DNA of 45,522 nt, taken from Muribaculaceae bacterium. GTDB taxonomy: Bacteria; Bacteroidota; Bacteroidia; Bacteroidales; Muribaculaceae. Where the stretch lies: contig JAFTRI010000019.1 in NCBI GenBank assembly GCA_017462345.1, forward strand, positions 91,896 through 137,417, written 5' to 3'. The position numbers and the translations under genes were made by a program. Shown piece by piece: positions 44,531 through 45,522 of the stretch (positions are counted from its first letter, which is position 1; the number at the start of each line of letters is the position of its first letter). Under the pieces are notes generated by a model. The model made no database searches, had not been told where the DNA came from, and worked only from the letters and a program-made list of their open reading frames with translations.

Positions 44531-44800
44531 ATGAGTCGTTCATTAAAAAAAGGCCCATATATCAGCGTAAAGCTGGAGAAGAAGGTTTCAGCAATGGAAG
44601 AAAGCGGCAAGAAGTCGGTAATCAAGACTTGGAGCCGTGCATCAATGATTTCTCCCGATTTTGTAGGACACACTTTCGCAGTGCACAATGGTAACAAATT
44701 TATTCCTGTTTACGTAACTGAGAACATGGTAGGTCACAAGTTGGGCGAATTTGCTCCCACTCGCAACTTCCGTGGTCACGGTGGTAACAAGAAAAAATAA
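44531..44800 (+). CDS. rpsS: 30S ribosomal protein S19 (uS19)
   Basis: The 89-residue protein starts [20 protein letters not shown] and has [20 protein letters not shown] and [17 protein letters not shown], all typical of S19 in the 30S head. Confidence 0.98.
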   Translation: MSRSLKKGPYISVKLEKKVSAMEESGKKSVIKTWSRASMISPDFVGHTFAVHNGNKFIPVYVTENMVGHKLGEFAPTRNFRGHGGNKKK

Positions 44801-44850
44801 TAAGGGCCCTGGATATAAATAATTTTGATAAAAAAAAGAATTAAAATACA

Positions 44851-45261
44851 ATGGGTGTAAGAAAAAGACAATCAGCCGAATTAATCAAGGAGACCCGCAA
44901 AACTCAGGCATTTGCCAAGTTGAAAAACGTCCCCTCTTCTCCCCGCAAGATGCGCCTTGTCGCTGACATGGTGCGCGGCAAAGAAGTGTTCCGTGCTTTG
45001 GGTATCCTTAAATTCTCAAATAAAGAAGCTGCAGCTAAAGTTGAAAAACTTCTCCGCTCGGCTATCGCCAATTGGGAAGCTAAGAATGAAAGAAAAGCTG
45101 AAAACGGTGAACTTTATATCAGCACATTCTTTGTTGATTGCGCTCCGATGTTGAAGCGTCTCCTCACAGCTCCTCAAGGTAGAGGTTACAGAATACGTAA
45201 ACGTTCAAATCACGTTACATTGTTTGTAGATACAATTAATAACGCTAAAAACGAAGCATAA
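44851..45261 (+). CDS. rplV: 50S ribosomal protein L22 (uL22)
   Basis: The 136-residue protein has [20 protein letters not shown], and the tunnel-lining loop near [21 protein letters not shown] 50-base A/T-rich spacer precedes it. The chain has about 15 extra N-terminal residues compared with E. coli. Confidence 0.97.
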   Translation: MGVRKRQSAELIKETRKTQAFAKLKNVPSSPRKMRLVADMVRGKEVFRALGILKFSNKEAAAKVEKLLRSAIANWEAKNERKAENGELYISTFFVDCAPMLKRLLTAPQGRGYRIRKRSNHVTLFVDTINNAKNEA

Positions 45262-45267
45262 TAGACT

Positions 45268-45522
45268 ATGGGTCAAAAAGTTAATCCTATAAGCAATCGC
45301 TTGGGAGTCATCAGAGGTTGGGATTCTAACTGGTATGGCGGAAAGAAATACGGAGATACCATTCTCGAAGACTCTAAGATTCGCAAGTATCTCAATGTCC
45401 GTCTTGCCAAGTCAAGCGTTTCGCGTATCGTTATCGAACGTACGCTCAAATTGATAACAATCACAGTTTGCACATCACGTCCCGGACTTATCATCGGTAA
45501 AGGTGGTCAAGAAGTAGATAAA
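45268..45522 (+). CDS. rpsC: 30S ribosomal protein S3 (uS3), N-terminal part
   Basis: 85 codons are present and run off the window end. The start [20 protein letters not shown] and the KH-domain [11 protein letters not shown] motif identify S3, which lines the mRNA entry channel. It follows rplV by six bases. Confidence 0.97.
   Translation, partial: MGQKVNPISNRLGVIRGWDSNWYGGKKYGDTILEDSKIRKYLNVRLAKSSVSRIVIERTLKLITITVCTSRPGLIIGKGGQEVDK

Noticed and set aside
44820-44827. TAATTTTG box between rpsS and rplV as an internal promoter
   Set aside because: There is no TTTG at -33 and the spacer is A/T-rich, where such matches arise by chance.
1-45522. Search for insertion sequences, prophage, CRISPR arrays, tRNA or rRNA genes
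   Set aside because: No transposase or integrase, no spaced direct repeats, and no tRNA cloverleaf or rRNA segment could be seen.

Overview
This window reads as chromosomal DNA from the phylum Bacteroidota, order Bacteroidales, most like the Muribaculaceae. The evidence is the fused rpsL-rpsG-fusA-S10 ribosomal operon without tuf, Bacteroidota-type promoters (TTTG, 20-21 bp, TAnnTTTG) at six or more places, a DUF4369/thioredoxin-like lipoprotein, a DUF4292 lipoprotein, a PorV-like C-terminus, S41 and M20C peptidases of Bacteroidales type, and few Shine-Dalgarno sites. Almost every base is coding or short spacer. I see no insertion sequence, prophage, CRISPR array, tRNA or rRNA.

Layout. 1-5.7 kb: the 3' end of a porV-like gene and ispF (+); a minus-strand group pepD, secreted N-acetylmuramidase, ABC-F ATPase, ending in a terminator; a conserved small membrane protein and an OmpH-like lipoprotein (+). 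5.7-10.8 kb: a minus-strand operon parE-coaD-S41 protease-GT10 fucosyltransferase, with a promoter ahead of parE and a terminator after GT10. 10.8-13.7 kb: three glycosyltransferases (+). 13.7-15.9 kb: greA-HIT-DUF4369 lipoprotein (-). 16.0-23.2 kb: hflX-dut-TPR-DUF4292-EnvC-like-flippase (+), which looks like one envelope-oriented run. 23.2-25.8 kb: dgt and a TPM-domain protein (-). 26.0-28.1 kb: iron alcohol dehydrogenase and a FemAB/GNAT-like protein (+). 28.1-29.4 kb: a B3/B4-domain protein and TsaC (-). 29.4-29.9 kb: the largest non-coding gap, holding a candidate ~70-nt RNA (-) and the nifJ promoter (+). 29.9-36.4 kb: nifJ, asd, and a GT39/ArnT-like membrane glycosyltransferase (-). 36.4-38.4 kb: prfB (with a programmed +1 frameshift) and argB. 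38.4-45.5 kb: rpsL, rpsG, fusA, rpsJ, rplC, rplD, rplW, rplB, rpsS, rplV and the start of rpsC.

Together the genes describe a fermentative anaerobe (NifJ, iron alcohol dehydrogenase) with heavy investment in its surface: six glycan-related genes, a lipid-linked glycan flippase, an EnvC-type murein hydrolase activator and a LolB-like lipoprotein candidate.

The points most worth a second look are the promoter-plus-terminator small RNA at 29441-29512; the canonical AGGAGG-driven RF2 frameshift in a phylum whose ribosomes are reported to hide the anti-Shine-Dalgarno; the LolB-like reading of DUF4292 in its envelope cluster; and the likely leaderless hflX transcript. I did not find a clear new defence or mobile system here.
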